In this document: piece by piece, positions 28,384 to 37,292 of the stretch
Layout: every line of letters starts with the position of its first letter
How positions within the stretch are numbered: position 1 is the first letter of the stretch
NCBI GenBank assembly: GCA_963775635.1
Contig: CAVZJO010000002.1
Coordinates: 62,001 to 126,000, forward strand
Reading direction: 5' to 3'
DNA length: 64,000 nt
Source: JALORV01 sp963775635
GTDB lineage: Bacteria; Pseudomonadota; Gammaproteobacteria; Burkholderiales; Burkholderiaceae_F
Position numbers and translations under genes: made by a program
The notes under the pieces: model-generated
The model's input: the letters and a program-made list of their open reading frames with translations, nothing else
Told to the model about the DNA's origin: nothing
The model's database searches: none

Positions 28384-30417
28384 GTGGCTGGCAAACGCGA
28401 GCCCGCGAGCGAACGCGCGCGCCGGCTGCGCGGCGAAATCGCGCGCGCCGACCACGATTACTACGTGCTCGACGCACCGTCGATCCCGGATGCCGAATAC
28501 GACCGCCTGTTCCGCGAACTGCGCGAACTCGAGGAGCAGCATCCGGACCTCGTTGTGCCCGATTCGCCGACACAGCGTGTCGGCGGCAGCGCGCGTGCGG
28601 ATCTGCCCAAGGTGCGCCACGCGGTTCCAATGCTGTCGATACGGACCGAGACGGACGCGGGTGCCGGCGGTGCGCGCGCGTTCGACGCACGTATCCGTCG
28701 CGAACTGGGGCTGGCCGATGATGCGCCGCCGGTCGAGTATTCGACCGAGCTGAAATTTGACGGGCTGGCGGTCAGCCTGCGCTACGAAACAGGTGTGTTG
28801 GTACGTGCGGCGACGCGAGGCGACGGCGAAGTGGGCGAAGACGTCACTCCCAACGCGCGCACGATACGCGCGATCCCGCTGCGCCTGAAGAACCTTGATA
28901 CGCCGGTGCTTGAGGTGCGCGGCGAGGTGTTCCTGAAACGGCGCGAGTTCGAACAGCTCAACGAGCGGCAGCGCGAAGCGGGCGAGAAAGTTTTCGTCAA
29001 CCCGCGCAACGCCGCGGCGGGCTTCCTTCGACAGCTCGACGCGCGCGTGACGGCGGGTCGTCCGTTGTCGTTCTATGCCTATGGACTGGGCGAAGTCGTC
29101 GGTTGGCCGATCCCGCCGACGCACAGCGCTGCGCTCGATGCGCTCGTCGCGATGGGGGTGCCGGTGGCGGGGGAACGGAGCGTCGTCAAGGGCGCCGATG
29201 CGCTGGTCGCGTTTCACGCAGCCGTTGCCAAACGGCGCGACCAATTGCCGTTCGACATCGACGGTGTCGTCTACAAGGTCAACCGCGTCGACCTGCAGCG
29301 TGCGCTCGGATTCGTTTCGCGTGAACCGCGCTGGGCGGTCGCCCACAAGTACCCGGCGCAGGAGGAACTGACCCAGCTGACTGGCATCGACGTTCAGGTC
29401 GGCCGCACCGGCAAGATCACTCCGGTGGCGCGGCTCGCTCCGGTGTTCGTCGGCGGCGTCACCGTCAGCAATGCGACGCTGCACAACGAGGAGTTCATTC
29501 GCAGCCTGGGGCTGATGATCGGCGACACCGTCATCGTCCGGCGCGCCGGCGATGTGATTCCGCAGATCGTCGCCGTGGTGCCCGACCGTCGACCGCGTTC
29601 GGCGCGCTCGTTTGTGATGCCGAAGACGTGTCCGGTATGCGGCTCCGGCGTCGCCAGGGAGGAGGGCGAGAAGGACCTGCGCTGCACTGGCGGGCTGGTC
29701 TGTCCGGCACAGCGGCGGCAGGCGCTGCTGCATTTTGCGAGTCGCAGGGCGCTCGACATCGAAGGTCTTGGCGACAAACTCGTTGAACAGCTGGTCGAGG
29801 CTGGCCTGGTCCGCACACCGGCGGATCTTTTCAAGCTCGATCTGGGATCGCTTGCCGCGCTCGACCGCATGGCCGAAAAGTCGGCCGCCAATCTGCTGGC
29901 CGCGCTGGACCGAGCCCGCAACACCACGCTCGAACGCTTCATCTACGCCCTCGGCATCCGTCATGTCGGCGAATCGACCGCGCGTGATCTGGCGCGGCAC
30001 TTCGGAACGCTGGAAGCCGTGATGGACGCCGGCGTCGACGACCTGCTGCAGGTCAACGACGTCGGTCCGGTCGTCGCCGCCTCGATCGCGCGCTTCTTTG
30101 CCGAGCCGCACAATCGCGAGGTTGTCGAGGAATTGCGCGCGGCCGGTGTGCATTGGCGGGAGGGCGCGCGTCGGTCTGCGACTTCCGGTCGCGTCGCCGG
30201 CAAGACCTTCGTGCTGACCGGTACGCTGTTGAACTGGACCCGCGACGACGCCAAGGACCGAATCGAGCTGGCCGGCGGCAAGGTGGCCGGTTCGGTATCG
30301 AAGAAGACGAACTACGTGGTCGCGGGAGCGGAGGCCGGCAGCAAGCTCGACAAGGCACGGGAGCTTGGCGTTACGGTCATCGACGAAGCGCAACTCGTCA
30401 AACTACTGGGACATTAG
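28384..30417 (+). CDS. ligA: NAD-dependent DNA ligase LigA
   Basis: A 677-residue NAD+-dependent ligase that seals nicks in replication and repair. It has the Ia domain (YYVLDAPSIPDAEYDRLFRELRELE split by the Y-D motif) and the adenylation lysine K124 in ELKFDGLA. Also present are TRGDGEVGEDVT, the C4 zinc cluster (CPVCGSGV and LVCPAQ), the helix-hairpin-helix region and a C-terminal BRCT domain (GKTFVLTGTL to LVKLLGH). The KxDG motif has Phe as x (KFDG), a small departure from the common Ile/Leu/Met. The GTG start at 28384 is 2 bp after the zipA stop. The TAG stop lies inside the left end of a repeat element. Confidence 0.97.
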   Translation: MAGKREPASERARRLRGEIARADHDYYVLDAPSIPDAEYDRLFRELRELEEQHPDLVVPDSPTQRVGGSARADLPKVRHAVPMLSIRTETDAGAGGARAFDARIRRELGLADDAPPVEYSTELKFDGLAVSLRYETGVLVRAATRGDGEVGEDVTPNARTIRAIPLRLKNLDTPVLEVRGEVFLKRREFEQLNERQREAGEKVFVNPRNAAAGFLRQLDARVTAGRPLSFYAYGLGEVVGWPIPPTHSAALDALVAMGVPVAGERSVVKGADALVAFHAAVAKRRDQLPFDIDGVVYKVNRVDLQRALGFVSREPRWAVAHKYPAQEELTQLTGIDVQVGRTGKITPVARLAPVFVGGVTVSNATLHNEEFIRSLGLMIGDTVIVRRAGDVIPQIVAVVPDRRPRSARSFVMPKTCPVCGSGVAREEGEKDLRCTGGLVCPAQRRQALLHFASRRALDIEGLGDKLVEQLVEAGLVRTPADLFKLDLGSLAALDRMAEKSAANLLAALDRARNTTLERFIYALGIRHVGESTARDLARHFGTLEAVMDAGVDDLLQVNDVGPVVAASIARFFAEPHNREVVEELRAAGVHWREGARRSATSGRVAGKTFVLTGTLLNWTRDDAKDRIELAGGKVAGSVSKKTNYVVAGAEAGSKLDKARELGVTVIDEAQLVKLLGH

Positions 30418-30568
30418 AACCTATCTCAGAGTCTCCGATGGATCGCGTTGCCACGAGAATCGGGCGGATGCAAGGCGGCTGGCGAAGGACAGTAGCCGAG
30501 CCTACGGCCGAGCCAGCCAACGCCGCAGACGCCCGGCAGGGACCACCGGGGACTTTGAGATAGGTTCT
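30416..30568. mobile_element. MITE-like element with 18-bp terminal inverted repeats
   Basis: The left end AGAACCTATCTCAGAGTC (30416-30433) and the right end GACTTTGAGATAGGTTCT (30551-30568) are inverted repeats matching at 17 of 18 positions. The interior also folds back, with GGCGGCTGGC against GCCAGCC and GGGCGG against CGCCC, so the whole 153 bp can form one hairpin. No protein is encoded. The left repeat contains the last bases of the ligA stop codon, and the right repeat ends 1 bp before the ATG of the next gene, so the element fills the whole intergenic space. It is either a non-autonomous mobile element or a conserved regulatory hairpin. Confidence 0.7.
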
Positions 30569-30569
30569 T

Positions 30570-31313
30570 ATGTACGCGATCATCGGCGGAAGCGGCCTGG
30601 CAAGACTGTCGGCCCTGGAGAACCCACGGCGGCAGGTGATGCGCACGCCATACGGCGAGCCGTCCGGCGCGCTGACATTCGGCCGCTTCGCCGATGCCGA
30701 CGTCGTGTTCCTCGCGCGCCACGGCTATGGCCATACGCTGGCGCCGCACGAGATCAATTACCGCGCCAACCTCTGGGCCCTGCGCGAGCTGAAGGTCGAA
30801 GGCGTGGTGTCGGTCACCACCGTCGGAGGCATTCGGGCCGACCTCGGGCCGGGCACACTGGTGCTCCCGGATCAGATCATCGACTACACGCACAGTCGCA
30901 AGTCGACCTATTTCGAAGGCTTCGAGATGCCGGTGATCCATGTCGACTTCACCGAGCCTTACACACCGGCGCTGCGCGCCCGCCTGCTGGCCGCGGCGCG
31001 ATCGTGCGGCGAACCAGTCGTGGACGGCGGCGTATATGCCTGCACCCAGGGCCCGCGACTGGAAACGGCGGCCGAAATCGAGCGTATCGCGCGCGATGGC
31101 GGCGACATGGTCGGCATGACCGGCATGCCAGAGGCCGGGTTGGCGCGCGAAGCGGAGCTGGCCTATGCGACGCTGGCGGTGGTCGTGAACCATGCCGCCG
31201 GACGCGGTGACAGCCTGCACAGCATCAAGCTCGAGGAGCTCGACAGCGTGATGCGCGCGACGATGACGCGCGCGGTGCGGATCCTCACCGCGTTCTTCGG
31301 AGCGCCCACGTGA
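30570..31313 (+). CDS. S-methyl-5'-thioinosine phosphorylase / MTA phosphorylase family
   Basis: A 247-residue purine nucleoside phosphorylase of the MTAP/MTIP branch, acting in methionine salvage by phosphorolysis of 5'-methylthio-nucleosides. It has MYAIIGGSGLARL, LARHGYGHTLAPHEINYRAN, TTVGGIRADLGPGTLV and YACTQGPRLETAAEI. The TGMPEAGLAREAELAYATL motif is the base/ribose-binding signature. The length and the lack of an MTAP-type N-terminus favour MTIP, but MTAP cannot be excluded. The ATG comes one base after a repeat element whose GAGATAGG is the only ribosome-binding-like sequence upstream. The stop overlaps the GTG of def. Confidence 0.88.
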   Translation: MYAIIGGSGLARLSALENPRRQVMRTPYGEPSGALTFGRFADADVVFLARHGYGHTLAPHEINYRANLWALRELKVEGVVSVTTVGGIRADLGPGTLVLPDQIIDYTHSRKSTYFEGFEMPVIHVDFTEPYTPALRARLLAAARSCGEPVVDGGVYACTQGPRLETAAEIERIARDGGDMVGMTGMPEAGLAREAELAYATLAVVVNHAAGRGDSLHSIKLEELDSVMRATMTRAVRILTAFFGAPT

Positions 31314-31855
31314 TCCGGCCGATTCTGCGCATGGGCGACCCGCGGCTGCTGCAGGTTTCGGCGCCGGTGTGCGCATTCGGCACCGTCGAGCTGCGCACGC
31401 TGGTCGCCGACATGTTCGACACGATGCACGCGGCGAACGGTGCGGGCCTGGCCGCTCCGCAGATCGGCGTGCCGCTGCGGGTCGTCATCTTCGGATACGC
31501 CGACCCGGCGATGCGCAATCCGCGCTACCCGGATGCCGACCCAGTGCCGCAGACGATCCTGCTGAATCCCGAGATCGAAGCCCTGTCCGACGCGATGGAA
31601 GCCGGGTGGGAGGGCTGCCTGTCAGTGCCGGGACTGCGGGGCGTCGTCAACCGGTATGCGCAACTGCGCTATCGTGGCTTCGATCTCGAGGGCCGCCCGA
31701 TCGAACGGAGGGTCGAAGGTTTCCATGCCCGCGTGGTACAGCACGAGTGCGACCACCTCGACGGCATCCTGTACCCGATGCGGGTGACCGACTTTTCGCA
31801 GTTCGGCTACACCGACGTGCTCTTCCCCGATCAGCCCGAACGGCCCGACGAGTGA
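31310..31855 (+). CDS. def: Peptide deformylase
   Basis: A 181-residue metalloenzyme removing the formyl group from nascent N-terminal methionine. All three motifs are present: GAGLAAPQIG, EGCLSVPG and QHECDHLDG (metal Cys, His, His and catalytic Glu). The GTG start at 31310 overlaps the upstream phosphorylase stop (GTGA). It is longer in the C-terminal tail than the minimal enzyme (DFSQFGYTDVLFPDQPERP), as in many betaproteobacterial copies. It converges with glnD, with only 18 bp between the stop codons. Confidence 0.95.
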   Translation: MIRPILRMGDPRLLQVSAPVCAFGTVELRTLVADMFDTMHAANGAGLAAPQIGVPLRVVIFGYADPAMRNPRYPDADPVPQTILLNPEIEALSDAMEAGWEGCLSVPGLRGVVNRYAQLRYRGFDLEGRPIERRVEGFHARVVQHECDHLDGILYPMRVTDFSQFGYTDVLFPDQPERPDE

Positions 31856-31873
31856 AACTCGGCGGCTTGCCGC

Positions 31874-34429
31874 TCAAGGTGCCAGCGCCTCCAGCAGGTC
31901 CTTCTCGACTTCGAGCTGTCCACGCGACTTGTCGAGTTCAGCACCTGAAATCAGGAAGACATCCTCCGCGCGCTCGCCAAGCGTCAACACCTTGGCGGTG
32001 TGCACGTTGAGCTGATGCTCGGCAAGCACACGGGCGATCGAATACAGCAGTCCCAGCCGGTCGGTCGCAGTGACCTGCAGCAGATAGCGCGAACCGCGTT
32101 CATCGGGCTGCAGGTGCACCGCCGGAGTCACCGGAAAGTGACGCGACTGGCGCGACATGCGTCCCTTCACCGGAGCAGGCAGTTCGTGCCGGGTTGCGAT
32201 CCATTCGGCCAGCTCGTACTCGATCTGCGCAAGCAGTTCGCGGTAATGTGGCGAACGGCCGTGGTCGGTCACCAGGAAGGTGTCGAGTGCGTAGTTATTG
32301 CGCGTCGTGTGGATGCGAGCATCGAGGATGCTGAGGTTGCGGCTGTCGAAGTAACCGCAGACACGGGCGAAAAGCGCCTTCTGGTCGCGCACGTAGATCA
32401 GCACTTCGGCGCCTTCGCCGATGCGCGCCAGCCGGGCCCGCACGACCGGCCTTTCAGTGTTGACGCGCGAGTAGAGGGACCGCGTGTGCCAGGCAATGTC
32501 CTGCGCACTGTGCCGCAGGAAGTAGACCACGTCGAGCTGCTGCCACAGCTCGGTGCGTGCGCTGTCCGGCAGGCCGTAGAGCCGCAGGATCCGCAGCGCC
32601 TCTTCCTTGCGGCCATCCAGCACCGCGGTCGGAGCGACGCTGCCGCCCGACAGCAGCCGGCGGGTCAAACGGAACAGGTCTTCGAGCAGCTTGCCCTTCC
32701 AGGCGTTCCAGACCTTCGGACTGGTGCCGCGGATGTCGGCGACCGTCAGCAGGTAGAGGGCAGCCAGGCGGCGTTCGTTCTGCACGAGATCCGCGAAGCG
32801 CCGAACCACCGTCTCGTCGGCCATGTCCTGCTTCTGCGCGACCTGCGACATCGACAGGTGATGCTCGACTAGAAAGGCGACCAGCTGGGTGTCGTCGCGG
32901 GACAGTCCGTGGTCGCGGCAGAAGCGTCGCGCATCGCGCGCACCGAGCAGGCTGTGATCGCCGCCTCGACCCTTCGCGATGTCGTGAAACAGCGCCGCGA
33001 TGTACAGCAGCCACGGCTTGTCGAAGTCGGTGATCAGTTGGCTGCACAGCGGATACTCGTGTGCATGCTCGGCGAGCGAAAATCGCCGCAGGTTGCGCAG
33101 CACCTGCAGGATGTGCTGGTCGACGGTGTAGACGTGGAACAGGTCGTGCTGCATCTGTCCGACGATGCGGCGAAATACCGGTAGGTAGCGCCCCAGCACC
33201 GATAGCTGGTTCATGCGGCGCACTTCGTGCAGCACGCCCCTCGGCTGCTGCAAAATCGCCAGAAACGTCGCGCGGTTGGACGGGTCGCGCCGATACGCCG
33301 GTCCGATCCTCACGCGCGCGTGCCACAGGGCGCGCATCAACGGCGCCGACATGCCGCGCAGCTCCTGATGCTCGGCCATCAGCAGGAACGCGCGCAGGAT
33401 CCCGTTCGGATCAGAATCGAGCGCGTCGGGCGACCGCAGGTCGAGCAGCTCGCTGCGGGCGACGAAGGTGCCGTCGAGCTCACGCGACGGCTCGTCGGCC
33501 GTATGAAACAGCCGCAGTTCGATGTTCTGCAGCACGATAGTGTTCATCTGGGTCACCGCCTTGGCGGCCCAGTAATAGCGCTGCATCAGCACCTCGCTGG
33601 CGCGCCGCGCCACGGTTGCGTGGAATCCGACGCGCTGCGCCACCAGCTGCTGAACGTCGAACACAAGGCGGTCCTCGCGCCGCCCGGTGATCAGATGCAG
33701 CCAAGCACGGATCTGCTGCAGGCGTCGCTCGCTCAGCCGAATCAGCCGGGCTTCCTCGGTCGTGATCAACCCGCGCCGCGCCAGTTCGCTCCAGCGGGTC
33801 CCGTAGCCGGTGGCGCGCGCGATCCACAGCAGGACGTGAAGGTCGCGCAAGCCGCCAGGACTTTCCTTGACGTTGGGCTCGAGGCTGTAGGGCGACTCGT
33901 TGTACTTGGTGTAGCGCTGGCGCTGCTCGAGCACCTTGGCCTGGAAGTACGCGGGACGATCGAGCACCCCGACAACGGCGCGCGATAACAGATCGAACAG
34001 TCGCTTCGGACCGGCGATCAGTCTCGATTCGAGCAACGCAGTCAGGACGGTAACGTCGCCGGCAGCCTCGAACTGGCACTGCTCAACCGTGCGCACACTG
34101 TGGCCCAGCGCGACGCCGAGGTCCCACAGCAGGCCGATCAGATGTTCGATCTTGGAGCGCTCGACGTCGGTCGGCTCGTGCTCGATCAGGAACAGGACGT
34201 CGACATCAGAGTGGGGAAACAGTTCGCCGCGACCGTACCCGCCCACGGCAACCAGCGCCATGATCTGGTCCAGTTCGCTGCTGCGGGCCAACTCGCGCAG
34301 CAGGCCGTCGACCGAGCGCGCAAGGCCCTTGAGCAACGCTTCGACCGGCCCACCTTGCTCGAAGCGGGCGATCAGGGCCTCACGCTCCAGTCGCAGGCGG
34401 TCCCGCAGCTGGAAGCTGACGTCGTTCAT
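31874..34429 (-). CDS. glnD: [Protein-PII] uridylyltransferase / uridylyl-removing enzyme
   Basis: An 851-residue bifunctional nitrogen sensor that uridylylates PII when glutamine is low and deuridylylates it when glutamine is high. The nucleotidyltransferase domain has GGYGRGELFPHSDVDVL near residue 65. A GlnD-type linker follows, then an HD domain with HDIAKGRGGDHS that performs the removal reaction. Two C-terminal ACT domains (ARVCGYFDSRNLSILDARI and TATDRLGLLYSIARVLAE) sense glutamine. Length and domain order are normal. It lies 38 bp downstream of map on the same strand, a common betaproteobacterial pair. Confidence 0.96.
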   Translation of the reverse strand: MNDVSFQLRDRLRLEREALIARFEQGGPVEALLKGLARSVDGLLRELARSSELDQIMALVAVGGYGRGELFPHSDVDVLFLIEHEPTDVERSKIEHLIGLLWDLGVALGHSVRTVEQCQFEAAGDVTVLTALLESRLIAGPKRLFDLLSRAVVGVLDRPAYFQAKVLEQRQRYTKYNESPYSLEPNVKESPGGLRDLHVLLWIARATGYGTRWSELARRGLITTEEARLIRLSERRLQQIRAWLHLITGRREDRLVFDVQQLVAQRVGFHATVARRASEVLMQRYYWAAKAVTQMNTIVLQNIELRLFHTADEPSRELDGTFVARSELLDLRSPDALDSDPNGILRAFLLMAEHQELRGMSAPLMRALWHARVRIGPAYRRDPSNRATFLAILQQPRGVLHEVRRMNQLSVLGRYLPVFRRIVGQMQHDLFHVYTVDQHILQVLRNLRRFSLAEHAHEYPLCSQLITDFDKPWLLYIAALFHDIAKGRGGDHSLLGARDARRFCRDHGLSRDDTQLVAFLVEHHLSMSQVAQKQDMADETVVRRFADLVQNERRLAALYLLTVADIRGTSPKVWNAWKGKLLEDLFRLTRRLLSGGSVAPTAVLDGRKEEALRILRLYGLPDSARTELWQQLDVVYFLRHSAQDIAWHTRSLYSRVNTERPVVRARLARIGEGAEVLIYVRDQKALFARVCGYFDSRNLSILDARIHTTRNNYALDTFLVTDHGRSPHYRELLAQIEYELAEWIATRHELPAPVKGRMSRQSRHFPVTPAVHLQPDERGSRYLLQVTATDRLGLLYSIARVLAEHQLNVHTAKVLTLGERAEDVFLISGAELDKSRGQLEVEKDLLEALAP

Positions 34430-34467
34430 CCGCGGTCGTTCATCCGTACAGGGTCTTTAGACAGGCC

Positions 34468-35310
34468 CTAGGCGGCGGCCGGCTCCGAGACGCTCGTGTC
34501 GCGCCAGCCACCGTCGACAAAGCGCGGCGGAGCCGGTGTCGCAGCCGATCGGGTCAGCACCTGATAGCCGGCGTCGGTCACCAGAATGGTGTGCTCCCAC
34601 TGTGCCGACAGACTGTGGTCCTTGGTGACGATCGTCCAGCCGTCCGCCAGTTCCTTGATCTCACGCCGGCCGGCGTTGATCATAGGTTCGATCGTGAAGG
34701 TCATTCCGGCGACCAGTTTTTCCAGCGTGCCCGGTCGGCCGTAGTGCAGGATCTGCGGCTCCTCGTGGAACTTGCGCCCGATTCCATGGCCGCAGAACTC
34801 GCGCACGACGCTATAGCCGTGCCTTTCCGCGTGGGTCTGAATCGAGTGGCCGATATCGCCGATGGTCGTCCCGGGCCGCACCTGCTCAATGCCTAGCCAC
34901 ATGCAGTCGTAAGTGACTTCGCACAGGCGCCGCGCCGCGATCGACGGCTCGCCGACGTAGTACATCCGGCTGGTGTCGCCGTGATACCCGTCCTTGATCA
35001 CCGTGACATCGATGTTGACGATGTCGCCGTTCTTTAGCACACGATCGCCGGGGATGCCGTGGCAGACCTGATGGTTGACCGAAGTGCAGATCGCCTTCGG
35101 AAAGGGCCGGTAGCCCGGTGGAGCGTAATTCAGCGGCGCCGGCGCGGTGCCCTGGACGTCTGTCATGTAGGTGTGGCACAGACGATCGATTTCGCCAGTG
35201 GTCACCCCGGGCTTGACGAAGGGCGTGATGTAGTCGAGCACCTCGGCGGCAAGCCGGCCGGCGCGCCGCATCCCCGAAACATCGTCGGGCGACTTGATCA
35301 CGATGGGCAT
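34468..35310 (-). CDS. map: Methionine aminopeptidase, type I
   Basis: A 280-residue dinuclear metalloprotease that removes N-terminal methionine. Metal ligands are visible in order: NIDVTVIKDGYHGDTSRM (two Asp), CGHGIGRKFHEEP (His) and FTIEPMI (Glu), plus the C-terminal Glu in WEHTILV. NHQVCHGIPGDR holds the substrate-binding histidine. The C-terminus has a ~25-residue tail beyond the core. It is divergent from rpsB, the classical map/rpsB arrangement, with 250 bp between the start codons. Confidence 0.96.
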   Translation of the reverse strand: MPIVIKSPDDVSGMRRAGRLAAEVLDYITPFVKPGVTTGEIDRLCHTYMTDVQGTAPAPLNYAPPGYRPFPKAICTSVNHQVCHGIPGDRVLKNGDIVNIDVTVIKDGYHGDTSRMYYVGEPSIAARRLCEVTYDCMWLGIEQVRPGTTIGDIGHSIQTHAERHGYSVVREFCGHGIGRKFHEEPQILHYGRPGTLEKLVAGMTFTIEPMINAGRREIKELADGWTIVTKDHSLSAQWEHTILVTDAGYQVLTRSAATPAPPRFVDGGWRDTSVSEPAAA

Positions 35311-35329
35311 GGCGGCTTCCGGGCGTTGC

Positions 35330-35359
35330 TTGAGCGAAGGTGTCGTAGGTGGCTATAAT
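35330..35359 (+). promoter_or_regulatory. Sigma70-type promoter for the rpsB operon
   Basis: TTGAGC (35330-35335) and a perfect TATAAT (35354-35359) are separated by 18 bp. The predicted transcription start is near 35366, giving a leader of about 195 nt before the rpsB ATG. This is the only clear consensus promoter upstream of the long translation/envelope operon. Confidence 0.65.
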
Positions 35360-35365
35360 ATCGGG

Positions 35366-35560
35366 CTGCCTGGAGATTTGAAAATCAGCTTTGAAAATCA
35401 AAAACTTAGGTAGCGGCGCAGGCCAGTAGTTGTGTAAGCAAGCCGAGCCGACCGTAGTCAACAAATCGCGCGCACCGCCACCAAGGTGCGGCTGGGGTAC
35501 CGCAAGGCAATCCCGGCCGCGTCGGCGACTGCGCAGGACCCAACCTTGGAGAAAGTCGTC
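35366..35560 (+). promoter_or_regulatory. rpsB mRNA leader with A/T-rich direct repeat
   Basis: The leader begins with an A/T-rich patch unlike its GC-rich surroundings. The 11-mer TTTGAAAATCA occurs twice (35377-35387 and 35390-35400), 13 bp apart, and each copy can also pair locally (GATTT/AAATC). The rest of the leader is GC-rich and ends in GGAGAAAG eight to fifteen bases before the ATG. Ribosomal protein S2 commonly controls its own mRNA through the leader; that this applies here is inference. Confidence 0.4.
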
Positions 35561-36313
35561 ATGTCAGTGACCATGCGTCAAATGCTGGAGGCCGGTGTGC
35601 ACTTCGGCCACCAGACCCGCTTCTGGAACCCGAAGATGGCGCCGTACATCTTCGGCCACCGCAACAAGATCCACATCATCAATCTGGAGCGCACGCTCGA
35701 GCAGTTCAACGACGCCACGCGCTTCGTGCGGCAGCTGGCCACCAACCGCGGCACCATCCTGTTCGTCGGGACCAAGCGTCAGGCGCGCGAGATCATCGTC
35801 GAAGAAGCCCAGCGGGCCGGCGTGCCCCATGTCGACCAGCGCTGGCTGGGCGGCATGCTGACCAACTTCAAGACGGTCAAGGTCTCCATCAAGCGCCTGA
35901 AGGAGATGGAGCAGATCATCGCCGACAACGGCACCGAGCGCATGACCAAGAAGGAAGCGCTCGATTTCTCGCGCGAGGCCGAGAAGCTCAACAAGTCGAT
36001 AGGTGGCATCAAGGACATGAACGCGCTTCCCGATGCGCTGTTCGTGATCGACGTCGGCTATCACAAGATCGCCGTACAGGAAGCGACCAAGCTGGGCATT
36101 CCGGTGGTTGCGGTGGTCGACACCAATCACTCGCCCGAAGGCGTGGCCTATGTGATTCCTGGTAACGACGACTCGAGTCGTGCGGTGCGCCTGTACGCGC
36201 GCGGCATCGCTGACGCCGTGCTTGAAGGCAAGGCCGCCGCGCTGCAGGGCGTCGTCCAGGCCGTCAGAGGCGGCGAAGGGGAGTTCGTCGAAGTCAGTGA
36301 GGACCAGGAGTAG
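35561..36313 (+). CDS. rpsB: 30S ribosomal protein S2
   Basis: A 250-residue S2 protein with the standard N-terminus MRQMLEAGVHFGHQTRFWNP. It also has FVGTKRQAREI, QRWLGGMLTNFKT and IPVVAVVDTNHSPEGV. S2 joins the small subunit late, near the S1 site. The ATG at 35561 is preceded by GGAGAAAG; an in-frame start at 35486 would add 25 unrelated residues. It is followed by a terminator-like hairpin and then tsf, the usual pair. Confidence 0.98.
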   Translation: MSVTMRQMLEAGVHFGHQTRFWNPKMAPYIFGHRNKIHIINLERTLEQFNDATRFVRQLATNRGTILFVGTKRQAREIIVEEAQRAGVPHVDQRWLGGMLTNFKTVKVSIKRLKEMEQIIADNGTERMTKKEALDFSREAEKLNKSIGGIKDMNALPDALFVIDVGYHKIAVQEATKLGIPVVAVVDTNHSPEGVAYVIPGNDDSSRAVRLYARGIADAVLEGKAAALQGVVQAVRGGEGEFVEVSEDQE

Positions 36314-36334
36314 GTCGCCGACGGTGTTTAGAAG

Positions 36335-36356
36335 AAGGGGCGGAAGCCCCTTTTTT
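36335..36356 (+). terminator. Rho-independent terminator/attenuator between rpsB and tsf
   Basis: GGGGC-GGAA-GCCCC (36337-36350) forms a 5-bp GC stem, extendable by A-T pairs, followed by six T residues (36351-36356). It is a classic intrinsic terminator. It lies in the 75 bp between rpsB and tsf, where partial termination is known to set the S2:EF-Ts ratio in other bacteria. Confidence 0.85.
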
Positions 36357-36388
36357 CGATGGACAGATCAACAGTGCAGGAGCAGTGA

Positions 36389-37276
36389 ATGGCGGAAATC
36401 ACCGCATCGATGGTGAAAGAGCTGCGCGAGAAGACCGACGCGCCGATGATGGAATGCAAGAAGGCCCTGGCCGAGTCGGGTGGCGATCTCGCCAAGGCCG
36501 AAGAGATCCTGCGCGTCAAGCTCGGCAACAAGGCGAGCAAGGCCGCCGCCCGTATCGCGGCCGAAGGCGTCGTCGCGGTCAGCATTGAAGGCAAGGTCGG
36601 GGCAATCGTCGAAGTCAACTCGGAGACCGATTTCGTCGCCAAGAACGACGACTTCCTGCGCTTTGCGAGGGACCTCGCCGTGCTTGTCGCGCAGAAAAAC
36701 CCTGCTGACGTCGCGGCACTATCGGCGCTACCGCTGGGTGGAGCCACCGTCGAGTCAACACGGACCGCGCTGGTGGGCCGCATCGGCGAAAACATGGCGA
36801 TCCGCCGCTTCCAGCGTATCGAAGCGCGTGGAACGCTGGCGAGCTATGTGCACGGCGGCAGCAAAATCGGCGTGCTGCTCGACATTAGCGCCGCCGATGC
36901 GGAGCTCGCCAAGGACGTGGCGATGCACATCGCGGCCAGCAAACCGAAGTCGCTGGCCGCGAGCGGTGTTGCGGCCGAGCTCCTCGATGCCGAGCGTCGC
37001 ATTGCAATCGAGAAGGCGCGCGAGGCCGGCAAGCCCGAGGCGATGCTCGACAAGATCGCCGAAGGCACCGTGCAGAAGTACCTGAAGGAAGTCACGCTTC
37101 TGGGGCAGGTGTTCGTCAAGGCCGAGGATGGCAAGCAGACCATCGAGCAGCTGCTGAAGGCGCGCGGCGCTACAGTCAACCGGTTCGTGCTCTACGTGGT
37201 GGGAGAAGGCATCGAAAAGAAGCAGACCGACTTCGCGGCCGAAGTCGCTGCGCAGGCCGCTGCGGCGCGGGCCTGA
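36389..37276 (+). CDS. tsf: Elongation factor Ts
   Basis: A 295-residue guanine nucleotide exchange factor for EF-Tu. The N-terminal UBA-like module ITASMVKELREKTDAPMMEC is present. The EF-Tu-binding core has VNSETDFVAKNDDF, and the C-terminal half has a canonical LLGQVFVKAEDGKQTIEQLL. Length is normal. The ATG is preceded by GGAGCAGTGA. It lies 75 bp after rpsB, past an attenuator hairpin, and 16 bp before pyrH. Confidence 0.98.
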   Translation: MAEITASMVKELREKTDAPMMECKKALAESGGDLAKAEEILRVKLGNKASKAAARIAAEGVVAVSIEGKVGAIVEVNSETDFVAKNDDFLRFARDLAVLVAQKNPADVAALSALPLGGATVESTRTALVGRIGENMAIRRFQRIEARGTLASYVHGGSKIGVLLDISAADAELAKDVAMHIAASKPKSLAASGVAAELLDAERRIAIEKAREAGKPEAMLDKIAEGTVQKYLKEVTLLGQVFVKAEDGKQTIEQLLKARGATVNRFVLYVVGEGIEKKQTDFAAEVAAQAAAARA

Positions 37277-37292
37277 CCGGGACGGAGGCGCG

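Noticed and set aside
27667..30393. 908-codon open frame on the minus strand opposite zipA/ligA
   Set aside because: It is the mirror of a high-GC coding region. Its translation is Arg/His/Asp-rich with no domain, and the plus strand has an unmistakable LigA.
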